A stretch of 64,000 nt of DNA, taken from Bufo bufo. Lineage: Eukaryota; Chordata; Amphibia; Anura; Bufonidae. Positions 44,551 to 56,579 of this stretch are shown one piece after another. A model generated the notes under the pieces. It did no database searches. It was not told the DNA's origin and was given only the letters and a program-made list of their open reading frames with translations. The stretch covers positions 191,793,921 to 191,857,920 of the forward strand of contig NC_053393.1 in NCBI RefSeq assembly GCF_905171765.1, given 5' to 3'. Every line of letters starts with the position of its first letter. The first letter of the stretch is position 1. A program made the translations under genes and the position numbers.

Positions 44551-44981
44551 TTAAGGGCTCTTTCACACTCTTTTCCATCCAGATTTGATACGGACTGATT
44601 CCTGACCCATAACTTTCAGTGGGTATATGTACATGAGAGTCGTTTTCCACATATCATCTTTGCTTTCTAGAAAAATCCCAGAATGTTCTATATTGCGCGT
44701 ATTTCACACAGCCCTGGCTCCACACAAGCGAATGGGACTTGCATGGAAAATGGAAGGCATCCGGATGCAATACGTTTTTAAGGGATCGGTGGTAGGAGAT
44801 GTAGATTGTTCATCTTCAGTTTTTCTTCACACACGTGAAAAATTCATGCAATCCAGACGGAAAAACTGAAACACCGAACGCAATTGAATACAAAACTGAG
44901 CAAACTTGCATGTGAAACCATCAGTTTTTCCCTGAACAGATCCTGACACAATCTGTATCGCTCATGTGAAAGAGGCCTTAA
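44551..44981. mobile_element. MITE with TTAAGGGCTCTTTCACAC ends
   Basis: Left TTAAGGGCTCTTTCACAC, right ATGTGAAAGAGGCCTTAA. The terminal TTAA at 44978 also opens a T2-like end (TTAAAGTGATATTCCACAGG), so two elements touch here. Confidence 0.7.
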
Positions 44982-45272
44982 AGTGATATTCCACAGGATA
45001 GAGAATAACTATCAGATCAGTAGGGGGTCCTACCGCTGGGACCCCCACTGATCACGAGAATGAGAGCCTCTTACCTCCTGCAGCTCTTCTGAAAAGAAGC
45101 CGGACGCTCTATTCATTTCTATGGGAGTTCGAGAGATAGCCAAGCGCTGTAGTCGGCTAGGGATTGTCCTAAAATTTACACTTTTTCCATGCCCAGATGT
45201 AAGCTAAAAGTCTATGGTATAGTATGAAAAATGTCTACATACTGTACATGGTGTTTTGCTTGTGGCATTTTA

Positions 45273-46815
45273 CAAACCGGAATCCCAAAAAGTTGGGACA
45301 CTATACAAATCGTGGATAAAAACTGAATGCAATGATGTGGAGGTGCCAACTTCGAATATTTTATTCAGAATAGAACATAAATCACGGAACAAAAGTTTAA
45401 ACTGAGAAAATGTACCATTTTAAGGGAAAAATATGTTGAATCAGAATTTCATGGTGTCAACAAATCCCCAAAAAGTTGGGACAAGGCCATTTTCACCACT
45501 GTGTGGCATCTCCCCTTCTTCTTACAACACTCAACAGACGTCTGGGGACCGAGGAGACCAGTTTCTCTAACTGTTCAATCGTCTTGGGCCTTCTTTGTTG
45601 CACCTTCCTCTTTATGATGCGCCAAATGTTCTCTATAGGTGAAAGATCTGGACTGCAGACTGGCCATTTCAGTACCCGGATCCTTCTCCTACGCAGCCAT
45701 GATGTGATTGATGCAGAATGTGGTCTGGCATTATCTTGTTGAAAAATGCAGGGTCTTCCCTGAAAGAGATGACGTCTGGATGGGAGCATATGTTGTTCTA
45801 GAACCTGAATATATTTTTCTGCATTGATGGTGCCTTTCCATACATGCAAGCTGCCCATGCCACACGCACTCATGCAACCCCATACGATCAGAGATGCAGG
45901 CTTCTGAACTGAGCGTTGATAACAACATGGGTTGTCCTTGTCCTCTTTGGTCCGGATGACATGGCGTCCCAGATTTCCAAAAAGAACTTTGAATCGTGAC
46001 TCATCTGACCACAGAACAGTCTTCCATTTTGCCACACTCCATTTTAAATGATCCCTGGCCCAGTGAAAACGCCTGAGCTTGTGGATCTTGCTTAGAAATG
46101 GCTTCTTCTTTGCACTGTAGAGTTTCAGCTGGCAACGGCGGATGGCACGGTGGATTGTGTTCACTGACAATGGTTTCTGGAAGTATTCCTGAGCCCATTC
46201 TGTGATTTCCTTTACAGTAGCATTCCTGTTTGTAGTGCAGTGTCGTTTAAGGGCCCGGAGATCACGGGCATCCAGTATGGTTTTACGGCCTTGACCCTTA
46301 TGCACAGAGATTGTTCCAGATTATCTGAATCTTCGGATGATGTTATGCACAGTTGATGATGATAGATGCAAAGTCTTTGCAATTTTTCGCTGAGTAACAC
46401 CTTTCTGATATTGCTCCACTATCTTTCTGCGCAACATTGTGGGAATTGGTGATCCTCTACCCATCTTGGCTTCTGAGAGACACTGCCACTCTGAGAAGCT
46501 CTTTTTATACCCAATCATGTTGCCAATTGACCTAATTAGTGTTAATTGGTCTTCCAGCTTTATGTTTTCCTCAAATTTACTTTTTCCAGCCTCTTATTGC
46601 TACTTGTCCCAACTTTTTGGGGATTTGTTGACACCGTGAAAATTGGAATCAACGTATTTTTCCTTTAAAATGATACATTTACTTGGATTAAACGTTTGAT
46701 CTGTCATCTACGTTCTATTACAAATAAAATATTGACATTTGCCATCTCCACATCATTGCATTCAGTTTTTATTCACAATTTGTTTAGTGTCCCAACTTTT
46801 TTGGAATCCGGTTTG
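45273..46815. mobile_element. Tc1-type transposon B, 1543 bp
   Basis: The ends CAAACCGGAATCCCAAAAAG and TTTTTTGGAATCCGGTTTG are inverted copies with few changes, with TA at 45271-45272 and 46816-46817. A second word, CCAAAAAGTTGGGACA, recurs near 45466 and, reversed, near 46606, giving subterminal repeats. It carries one transposase gene on the minus strand, nearly intact. Confidence 0.95.
45493..46464 (-). pseudogene. Tc1-type transposase B, one nonsense codon
   Basis: Likely start MGRGSPIPTMLRRKIVEQYQ (46464; another Met lies 18 codons upstream). The paired helix-turn-helix is present (TQRKIAKTLHLSSSTVHNII). The frame has one stop, TAA at about 46318, where SGTISVHKGQGRKT follows in the same frame; a sense codon such as Glu is expected. 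The catalytic motifs are VLWSDESRF, FQQDNARPHSA and CSPDLSPIENIW. I count 33 residues between the second D and the E, one fewer than DD34E, so a codon may be missing. The C terminus RRRGDATQW is normal. Confidence 0.9.
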
Positions 46816-46817
46816 TA

Positions 46818-49800
46818 GTAATATTTTGGCAGACAGAGGCATTTAACACACAGCATGCTTTGAATACAGCATTTGTTTTACACTTTTTTTTTTCATTTCG
46901 TTATAGAACTGCAAAAACACCTAGTAAAAAATCTGTACAAAATAACAGGAATTAAAACAATATCACAAAAAATGCTTCAAACTGCTGCCATTTTAACAGG
47001 CATTTAAAAACACAAAAAAAATCACTGTGTGCAGAAGGCCTAAACAAATTGTTTCTCCTTCTAAGGTGCCCGTGTCAGTGCTGTAGACTACGCATTTGTT
47101 TACCTTGGCAAACTTCTGCTTCTGAGTGCTTATGGACGATAGAGCAAGCTGTTCACACTCATTTAAACACCCTTTAAATGGTCTGAACGATTGGCCACAT
47201 GAACGATCATTTATTCCCTGCTAATGTACTCCCAACAAACAAGCATTTATATCTCAGCATAGAAGATCCAATTTGCTTGTTTTACAGCTGATCGGGATGT
47301 TTACACGTGACAATGATCAGATGAGCAAACCAATCATCACCTTGTCTAAAAGAACCTTTAGACCCTTGTGGTTGACTCTGTCTTTACTGAAATAATAAGA
47401 GCAGACAAATTGTAACAGTGACAAATGGTAACAAGTGATCTCCACACTTTAGATATCTTAGGGTTCATTCAAATTTCCGTTTTGCAACTTTGGTAGTTTG
47501 TTCCAGCAGAGGAACAGACAACTGGAGCTACGCTATCTGGTATAGCCATACATCGGCAGGCGCTGCTGGATCTCCATTCACTATAACAGCTTTCTGCAGT
47601 GGTATTTCTCTGGCAGAAAGCTATCATTTATGACGGAAACCCACCTGATCCCCACCAAACACATTATACTGAATTGGGTATCCAGCTATGCCAGATACAG
47701 TAACTCTTGTAGTCTGCCTCTCTCTCAGGACAGACTAATGGAGTCACAATACTACTGTAGGAACAACAGTCCAAACAATATAAGCAGAGTATATCCGGTT
47801 CCTTTACCTGCCTTGCAGTTAATCTCCAGTTGACCTTTCCTTGCTGTGAAGCCATTGTGGGTTACTGACTAATGGTATGAGAAACTTTAAAGTAGTTATA
47901 TAATTACTTTGCTTTAAACTAGGACCATAATGGAAGGTAAGTAATCTGCTGCAAGTGGAGGTAGATTAATCATAACGGAGATTTGACAGAAAACTGATAT
48001 CAATAGGCTGGATGAAGAAAAACACATAGAATCAGAAGTATACCAAAGTCCTACTCATACAGCTACAGAAACCAGATATGTGGGCAGTTATATCCAATGT
48101 TCTCATAAAGGAGAGGAGTTATTTTAAAGGGTTCTCCCCTTGCTACAATAAACAGATCACAAAGTGTCCCCTGCTGTGACCACCAGCTGCATGGAGAAAT
48201 GTGGCAGTAAGTGTTCAAATTCAATGCAGTGCCACCAAAAGAGAAATGAATTAATTAATTGTGGAACCACTGGGCCCACCAATGGTTTTGGCTTCTGGCT
48301 TAACCTAAGGGCGTTATCCTAGCGGCTTTCACCCCTAACCCCAATACAATGATCTGATCTTTGCTGCAGGGAACAAATCAGGTCAGTATGTATTGCAGTA
48401 GTCTTTGCGTTGTTGGCTGCTGACCCACTGGGGTCAGAGACACCAGGACGAAGCACTGAGGGATCAGGTAAAACTCGTAGTCAGTAACAGGCTGAGGTTA
48501 GGGCCGGCAGAGTTCATTGTCAAAGAGTCCAAAGGTCAGGGCAGGCAGCAGAGGGTCAGTACAGTGAACAGGCATGGGTCAAGTCAGGCAACAAAGAGTA
48601 AAAATCTGTGACTCAGGCAGAGGTTGGTAGACAGACAAGTGGATTACAGAATTTTTGCATTATTTAGTATTTGTAAAATACAGGAAATGACAGGTCCTCT
48701 AGAGAGAGAGAGATGCCCTTTGTAATCCGTGTTCACTCTGACCAAGAGATAAGCATGTGACTCATAAGAAAGCTATCATTGTAGTGCCTTTGCACCCTGG
48801 GGTCTCCTTGAGTAGGTGCTCCCAAGGCTTGGTAAGGAGAACCATGTGGGTCATGGACCCCCTAGCAGCTGCTTGGGTTGTATGTAATATCAATGTATTG
48901 GCCAAGCTGGCGACCTAATGTTCATTTTTTTCACTGGCAGTCTAGAACAGATTGAAAAACTACATTATATAATCATTTAAAGCTCTTTGACAGATAAATG
49001 AAAAAAACATCAATCTCACAGACTATTCATAACTGTTCACAAGTGTCTTTTCTCAGGTCTTTCATAAAAGAAATACTGGTCTAGTTATTGTCCCAGGCCG
49101 CCATTCAATTTCATTTTCAATTATGTCACATATCTTTATATATGCCCCAATGTATCTCTTCAACGTTTACTTTCTAAACCACACAGCATTTTACAAGCTT
49201 TCTCGCAAAAATAAATTCCATAGTGAAATCCATCCAACTCACTGTAAACATCCAAGCACCAGTGAATAAGTACACAAAAACCAATTATACACGAAGGTAA
49301 GTTACATGCACTTAACTGTATGTCTTCATAACCGATATACAGACCAATATTAATTCCCGGAGTGGAATTCTTCTTCTAGATAAGTGCTTTCCCTAAATTA
49401 GTATTACCATTTAGCAGTCTCTTCCAACACCCTATTCACAGCAGTAACTGTAGCGCATATATCCGTTTAACCGAGGCATACAAATGTAGGATGTTTAATA
49501 TAGGGATGTGTCCACCCTTGCCTTAGTTCAACTTTGGGGAAAGGGAGTTTTTTAGGTATTAGTATGTTAATATTACCAAGTAGGGTACTTTCAAGAATGT
49601 ATTATTGATGGTCTATTCTTGGGATAGGCCATCACAATCTGATTGTCCGGAGACCTACACCCCACGCCCTGCCTCTCGGGGTAGCTCCAGCACTGACAGC
49701 TGTGTCCACTGGGAGCTGGGCACTGCACTAATCAGGTGTCTCCATGACATAGTGGATAGATCTGTGTAGTTCCAGTGCTGGAGCTACTGCAGAACAGCTG

Positions 49801-50990
49801 ATTTGGTGAGTTGTGCTGGACCTCTGCAGATCAGATACTGATGACCTATCCTGAAAATATGTCATCTATAATAACATCTTGGAATACCTAAGGACATGAA
49901 AAGCCATACCTTTGTGGCTCCTTTTATTTTATTATTTATGCAAATGAACCATCAAGCGCCCTGAGGATCGGCATACGCTCTGGCTCTCGGCAGTAAGCAC
50001 CGCCCAACAACACCCCATTCTCCTAAAGAAGAGACTACTCCAGTCACGAAATACATCACTTTTTACACATAATCCATGATAAATATCTTCTTGAATTCCA
50101 CTGAATCAACAGCCCCGACATTAGTACATTTTTTTTGACTTCCACAAACGATTTGGCATTCCGTAGATCCATTCTGGTTGGACAGCGTGGCAGCAGCAAT
50201 GCATATTCACTGTCAATCAAAGCCACAGTGTGGGACAGTGTGGGGCTGTGTTAGATGAAGTTTAATAAGGAGATCCAGAGCACTTGCACACATATACACA
50301 TATAGGATAAACATCTTGAAAATCAAATTTAAAAAAATATATATCATCTTGGTAATTTTTTATTTTTTGCCAACACAGCTCTTCTGTTCGGCACTGCCAG
50401 ACTATGAATGTCTAACATGTCATCATTTGTGTCCAGATCCTGGCCGGACACATCAACTATATTTTTTCCAAATGCGACAAAACACAGAAAAATGAGGACA
50501 CTGTTCACTACAGTACACACCAGGCCATTAGAATTTACTTAGCTGTGTCTAATTGTGAAAAAAACAAGATTTTTAAAAGCCTCCATCACCTAGATTCACG
50601 TGTATTACAAAGCATTGATCTCGTAGCATGCATAACTGTCTCGCTTTATACCTTCTGTACTGGACCCAATCCATTTAGTACAGTGTTCTAAAAATATGCG
50701 TTATGGCTAAAAAGGCTTTTCAATTACAAATTTCTTGCTATTTTGGCCTAATGTTCAGTTCTCTGCTGCAGCCGGCTATGTAAATAATTTTTCATTGTGA
50801 TATGTGTTGACAGATTTTTATCTCTCACTATTAACCGTTTAATAGAGCTAAACAATATTTTATTTAAAAAAAAAATGGCTTTGTATCCTCATAAGTTATC
50901 ACATAAATACAGATATTAAATGTGTGGCACGAGGTGACCAGGTAAAAGGTATAAAGGTGGTCACATCTATATGATAATAGGAGATATAGC
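46818..50990. other. Long stretch without a gene; old repeats
   Basis: 47459-47740 has opposed GTTCCAGCAGAGGAACAGAC and GTCTGCCTCTCTCTCAGG words like the 8681-9050 repeat. 49595-49880 has opposed GATAGGCCATC and GATGACCTATCCTG words, probably an old MITE. A short GA run lies near 48700. 48400-48610 resembles the leader of an LTR element, but I cannot support it. No coding exon was recognised. Confidence 0.4.
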
Positions 50991-51489
50991 TTAAATGGCA
51001 TCTGTCAGCAGATTTGTATCTATGAGACTGGTTGACCCGTTACATGTGCACTTGACAGCTGGAGACATCTGTGTTGGTCCCATGTTCATATGTGCCCTGA
51101 TTGCTGAGAAAACTGATGTTTTAATATATGCAAATGAGCCTCTAGGAGCAACGAGGGCGTTGCCATTACACTTAGAGGCTCAGCTCTCTCTGCAACTGTC
51201 ACACCCTCTCCACTTTGACAAGGCCAAGCATGATGATGTTTTCACTGCCAGGCCTTGTCAATCAAAGTTCAGAAGGCGCGGCAGTTGCAGAGAGAGCAGA
51301 GTCTCTAGGTGTAACGGCAACACCCCCATCACTCCTAGAGGCTAATTTGCATATATTAAAACATCATATTTCTCAGCAATACGGGCACACAGGAACAGGG
51401 GACCAACACAGATGCCTTCAGCTGCCAACAGCACATGCAACAGGTCAGCCAGTTTCATAGATACAAATCTGCAGAAAAATTCCCTTTAA
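50991..51489. mobile_element. T2-type MITE, 499 bp, fold-back
   Basis: Left TTAAATGGCATCTGTCAGC, right TCTGCAGAAAAATTCCCTTTAA, with long internal mirroring: TGTTGGTCCC with GGGGACCAACA, and AGCCTCTAGGAGC with CTCCTAGAGGCT. Bounded by TTAA. Confidence 0.8.
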
Positions 51490-51604
51490 AACCTGGAAAG
51501 TGTAGCATTCTACAAATCTAATTATGTGGTAGATTTTAAAGGAATCCATTAAGACAAATCAGAAACAGACAGAAAAGACCGATTTTCTACTAATCTTTTT
51601 AGAT

Positions 51605-51621
51605 CCCCCCCCCCCCCCCCC
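51605..51621. repeat. Poly-C run
   Basis: About 17 consecutive C. Confidence 0.9.
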
Positions 51622-51724
51622 TTCCTTCAGAGCCAGGGGAATAGTTTGGGGAGAGGCTGGCAGGACATGTGCCCTGGGAGACACAAACAAGCAATTCTAC
51701 CTTAGGGACAGATGGACAGCATTA

Positions 51725-52156
51725 TTAAAGGCATTTTCCAGGAGTGCAATACTGATGACCTATCTTCAGGATAGGTCATCAATATGAGATCCGTGGGCGC
51801 CTCCTAGCACCGCTGCCAATCGGCTGTTTGAAAGGGTTGCAGCACTCGGGGGCACTGCAGCTTCCCTACAGAACAGCTCTATACACTGTATACTGGCTGT
51901 GCTTGGTACTGAGGCCCAGGCCTTCATGTGACTAATAAACGTGACATCACTGGCCTAGGAAGAGGCCACAGTGCTCAACTGAGTGCCACGGCCTTTTCAA
52001 AAAGCTGGTCGGTGGGGGTGCTGGGTGTCAGACCCCCACTTATCTCATATTTATGATCTAATCCTGAGGATAGGTCTTGACCCCCCAGTGATCTGATATT
52101 TATGATCTGTCCTGAGGATAGGTCCTTGATATTTTACTCCTGGAAAATTCCTTTAA
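51725..52156. mobile_element. T2-type MITE, TTAAAGGCATTTTCC ends
   Basis: Left TTAAAGGCATTTTCCAGGAG, right CTCCTGGAAAATTCCTTTAA. Opposed GATGACCTATC-type blocks lie inside. Confidence 0.8.
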
Positions 52157-52285
52157 AAAGTAAAAAATAAACTGTAACAGAAATGGACTGTACAGCAAAA
52201 TGCTACAAATGCTAACAGAAACCAAGTGGAAAATGGATAGTAAGGGTTTGTAAAAATCTGTGCACGTGCTGCAGAAACAACCCTA

Positions 52286-52428
52286 TTAAGGCTGGGTCCA
52301 CATCACGTTTTTGTCCTACGTTTAACATACACAAATAACATATTTATTAAAAGGATGCCTCTAACGGATGCCATAAATCTTATTTTTTCAAATGTGTAGG
52401 GAAAAAACATGATGTGAACCCACCCTAA
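52286..52428. mobile_element. Short MITE, 143 bp
   Basis: Left TTAAGGCTGGGTCCACATCA, right TGATGTGAACCCACCCTAA, a diverged inverted pair. Confidence 0.65.
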
Positions 52429-52695
52429 GGATTCTTTGACCCGTGCGACTGTGCTCTCTGGCAGGCTATTCCGGCATGGAATGCCTGGCATTGGCCGGAC
52501 AAAAACCATTGCATGCAGTGGTTTTTGTCTGGCCAAATCCCAATATTTGCGGATTGTGGACGAATCTGAGCTGGACCCTATTATAGTCAATGGTGCCGGT
52601 GCAAATTCCCTAACCTCTGGCAATGCTGGATCAGGAGAACCCTGGCAGACTGTTCTCTGCCAGAGAGCATAGCCAAATGTGAAACCAGCCTAAGA
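52429..52695. repeat. MITE-like repeat adjacent to the short MITE
   Basis: CTCTCTGGCAGGCTATTCC near 52454 is answered by CAGACTGTTCTCTGCCAGAG near 52649, and the edge reads TGAAACCAGCCTAAG. Related to 8681-9050. Confidence 0.5.
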
Positions 52696-52951
52696 TGTAT
52701 GGAAAACATTTGTAGTCGCAAATTTCTGTAACAAATTTGCTGCAATTGGAATTACAAAAAAATGCTTAGATTTCACCACCAAGTAAGTAAACAATCAAAG
52801 GTCGGCACATACCCTTAATACGCATCCTACGCAAATGCACAGCATGGCTTAACATTGAAGCTTAAATAAACAGCTTATTTCAAGGTGGCCATAAAATTAA
52901 AATACTAAATTCATATTGAAATTATGATTCATAAAAGTTTATGTAACTCAC

Positions 52952-53200
52952 CTGGTGTAAAATTATATTGTGCAGAAAACCCAAGAGATTCTAGTTCACC
53001 ATCAGCAAAAAATTTAATCCATAAGAATCTTCCACTTGATTTTATAAAAGGAGGGCTTTGTTGTCCACAGTAGCGTCCAATAATTGGTGAAAAGCCAAAA
53101 GGTCCATCTCGTACCTCGATATGGTCAAATTTACATTCCCAAGACGACTCTATGGCATACTTTTCATCAAAATGAAGTTCAATGCATTGTCTGGGGGACG
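52952..53200 (-). CDS. neto1: NETO1-type receptor auxiliary subunit, CUB1 exon
   Basis: This is an internal exon of 249 bp. On the minus strand the acceptor is TTATTTTTTTTCAG before 53200 and the donor is CCAG/GTGAGT after 52952; both splice phases are 1, so it adds 83 codons. The protein begins [20 protein letters not shown] and contains [20 protein letters not shown], then [20 protein letters not shown], and ends YNFTP. That is the C-terminal two thirds of a CUB domain, closest by eye to the first CUB domain of NETO1 (neuropilin and tolloid-like 1), a single-pass membrane protein that modulates kainate and NMDA receptors. The NETO2 paralogue differs at several of these positions. No other neto1 exon was found, so the flanking introns are long. 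Confidence 0.85.
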
Positions 53201-53829
53201 CTGAAAAAAAATAATACAGCTGAAACACTACATCATTTTAAATTTTTCATCTTACAAAGAATATTTTACAAGCATTGTATCGCTATGTGGTGCTCTGTAG
53301 GGTGCTGTGCTGCATTTGGGAGATAGTCTCTCGGCTAGAAGAAATACTTCTAGAGGAGAACACCATCAAAATATGGCATTGATGGAAGCTTGGCATGCTT
53401 TTTATAACAGATTTCTATGAATCAGCAGATAAAACCTGTGTTGTTTTAAGGCGAAATCAGACTCATCTGGAGATGAAGCATGGCACAACAGAAGTATTAT
53501 ATAGTAGTATCATAATACTGTATTGTGGCTCCATACAGCTGGAAGGCTGTAGGGAGCTATAATACAACTATATGCATATATATTGTGTTATATTAATGAC
53601 ATATTTGTTTTTCAGGTCTGCTTTACATATGTCTGGTTATCTAGGAAACAGATCTCATAGTTGTCTATTGGATGGTTCATATCCATCTGGTTATCAGCTG
53701 TGATGTCGGATGTAAAATATCAGTCTATAGAAACCGAACCTGTGCACTGAAGTGCCCTACACATTTCTCTTTGTGTCCAACTCCACAAAAAAAATAAAAA
53801 ATGGCCGGACACAACTCATGTGTATGTGT
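53201..53829. other. Intron flank upstream of the neto1 exon
   Basis: The polypyrimidine tract sits directly at the exon edge. The rest has no coding or repeat feature that I recognise. Confidence 0.5.
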
Positions 53830-55056
53830 ACTCAAGGGGTTCTCCGGGAATTAAAAATAAATAAAAATTTAAAAATTACAAATATATTCCCGAATACCTT
53901 TCATTAGTTACAATAGCTTGTTTTGTCTAGGGAGCAATCATTAGGAGAAATAAAATGGCTGCCATCCTATTAGTACACACAGAACCTGTCATCACACAGG
54001 ACGACAAGTTACTTCCCAACACTGAGGTAAAGAGCTGCCTCATCCTCCTCTCTTACTTGTCAGAGAATATGATCCTGAATATAGCTGATAAGAACTTCAG
54101 CTGAATCTCTGTAGGAATGGAGTTCATGAGGAGACAGCTGAAGTAAAGAGAGGATGGACAGAACAGACTGTGGCAGCATGAGGCTGTGGTAATGGGGATT
54201 GCATACAAGTGCTGCTGCTCATTATACACATCCCCACCTCCTCTCTGTACTTCATATCTCCTCATCAACTCCATTCCTACAGAGATTCAGCTGAAGATCT
54301 TATCATCTGTATTCAGGATCATAATCCCTGACAAATAGAGCATAGAGGAGGATGAGGCAGCTCTTTACCTCAGTGCTGTGAAGTAACTTGTCCTCATGTG
54401 TGATTAGGACAGGTTTTGTGTGTACTAATAGGACAGTCGTCATTTTATTCCTCCTGATGATTGCTCGCCAGACAAAACGAGCAATTATAAATAATAAAGG
54501 GTATTTGAGAATGTATTTATAATAAAGTAATATTTAAAGGGGTTGTCCGGGTTCAGAGCTGAACCAGGACTTACCCTTATTTTCACCCCGGCAGCCCCCC
54601 TGAGCCTAGCATCGGAGCATCTCATGCTCCGATACGCTCCCGTGCCCTGTGCTAAATCGCGCAGGGCACGGGCTCTTTTGTTTACAATAACACACTGCCG
54701 GCGGTAACTTCCGCCCGACGTCACCGGCTCTGAGGTGCGGGCTTTAGCTCTGCCCTAGCCATTTTACTGGCTAGGGCAGAGCTAAATCCCGCCCATCAGT
54801 GCCGGTGACATCACCGAGGTTCCTGTCAGCCCCATGGAGAGCCCCGATACGTCACCGGAACTCCTAAAAATGCCTTTGCCCTGCGCAATTTAGCACAGGG
54901 CAAAGGAAAGCATCGGAGCATGAACTGCTCCGATGCTCATGTCAGGGGGGCTGCCGGGGTGAAAATAGAGGGATGTCCGGATTCAGCTCTGAACCCGGAC
55001 AACCCCTTTAAGTATTTTCAATAATTTTATTGTCTTAATTCCCAGAGAACCATTGC
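53830..55056. mobile_element. Fold-back MITE carrying a T2-type MITE
   Basis: The left end CAAGGGGTTCTCCGGGAATT and right end AATTCCCAGAGAACCATTG pair. Internal mirrors include TACACACAGAACCTGTC with GACAGGTTTTGTGTGTA, and CAGCTGAATCTCTGTAGG with its reverse near 54275. The T2-type element at 54534-55011 interrupts the right arm. Confidence 0.8.
54534..55011. mobile_element. T2-type MITE nested in the fold-back, 478 bp
   Basis: Left TTAAAGGGGTTGTCCGGGTT, right AACCCGGACAACCCCTTTAA, perfect inverted ends bounded by TTAA. The interior mirrors GGCACGGGCTC-like GC-rich blocks. The outer fold-back reads through once it is removed. Confidence 0.9.
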
Positions 55057-55559
55057 AATGTGCATCTCAATGTGTAAATGTGCCAGCTCTTTCAAACTGA
55101 CATTTGCTATGAGAACTTAATGGATTCTCCCATCAGGCACAAGAAAGCTTCAATGGGGTTCTCCTATTTGAGACCCCCATTTTTTGAGCCACATTGGAAA
55201 CTTGCTTAATTCGGCTATGTTGTTGGTATGGAGACCTTATAACGGTCCATATTACCATATAGAAAGGAAGAGAATATATAGTTTGCTATGTTTCACCAGA
55301 ATAATTTCAGCTATAATTAGCATATACAAAATATCCAGCTTTAGAAAATGTCAAGAATGAATAGGTAAATTTGAAATTGAATACTAAAAGAATACTAAAA
55401 TACCATTATGCATCACTTTATACACTACCTTGGGCTATGAAAGCATAACACAACAAACACCTACAAAATTGAATTTCTGTTATTGCAATAGTCTCTCTTC
55501 TCTCGTCTGATAAGTGTAATATGTATTAGAAAACTCAGTCAATCACTATAGGGTGTACT

Positions 55560-55690
55560 GGCAGGATACATTAGATAGATGACAAAATAGAAGATGATAG
55601 AGATAGACAGACAGATGGAGATATATTTAGATAGATAGACAGACAGACAGACAAATGGATAGACAGATAATTAGATAGATAGATAGATCT
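55560..55690. repeat. GATA/GACA microsatellite
   Basis: Imperfect GATA, GACA and GATG tetramers. Confidence 0.9.
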
Positions 55691-55740
55691 GACAAAACCC
55701 TTTATAATTCAACAGAGTCCATCAGGCGATACTCATGTCT

Positions 55741-56371
55741 ATCTGTAAAGAATAAATCAAGGCAACTGGACTTACTGTAGATTTCTTGAAAACGTTTCAC
55801 TCGTTGTTCCAACGAGCTTTCTCAATTCTGAGTGACTGTGCAAGAATTCTCTGGGAATAAATATGTAACTGAATCAACATCTGGTAATTATACCCAGCAT
55901 GTAGTCAGTAGGTGATAATGACCTCCCAGAAAAAGGTGTCAAGACAGCATTGTATGTGGCAGATAATAGATGTCTAACCCCACCCCCACCCCCCCCCCAC
56001 CCCCGCCTCTATTTAAGCTTGGCTTCTCCATTTTTACACACAGACATCTATTGTCTGCCACATACAATGCTGTCTTGACACCTTTTTCTGGGAGGTCATT
56101 ATCACCTACTGACTACAATTAGGATAATGGCATCAACACCTTTGACCGCATGCTGGGTATAATGACCTCTGACCCCATGCTGGGTATAATTACCAGATGT
56201 TGATTCAGTTACATATTTATTCCCAGAGAATTCTTGTACAGCCACTCAGAATTGAAAAAGCTCGTTGGAAGAACGAGTGAAACGTTTTCAAGAAATCTAC
56301 AGTAAGTCCAGTTGCCTTGATTTATTCTTTACAGATATACCATGACCTGGATAAATGAGAACCTTCACACA
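55741..56371. mobile_element. Penelope-like inverted dimer, 14-bp duplication
   Basis: CGATACTCATGTCT flanks both sides (55727-55740 and 56372-56385). Inside, the left arm from TAAAGAATAAATCAAGG is mirrored by the right arm through CCTTGATTTATTCTTTA, over more than 200 bp, with a C-rich centre near 55980-56005. Each arm carries the word AACGAGTGAAACGTTTTC with a preceding GAGAAAGCTCGTT, the same layout as the other Penelope-like terminal repeats here. The right outer end adds CATGACCTGGATAAATGAGA. Confidence 0.65.
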
Positions 56372-56579
56372 CGATACTCATGTCTGTCCTACAATGGATT
56401 CAACACAGTGCTGTGAAACGGAAGCCACAATGCCTGTGTGAACATAGGCTGAAACAGTTCATTCACCACAATGTCTGAGTGCTAATGCTTCTGCTCAGAG
56501 CTAAAATCTGTGACAGGTTACTTGCAGCTGAACAGACTAATACAGAGAATGTCCTACAGGTACTCATATCTCCTTGAAA

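Noticed and set aside
48400..48610. Possible leader region of an LTR retrotransposon
   Set aside because: Only a vague resemblance in word use; no LTR, primer-binding site or protein.
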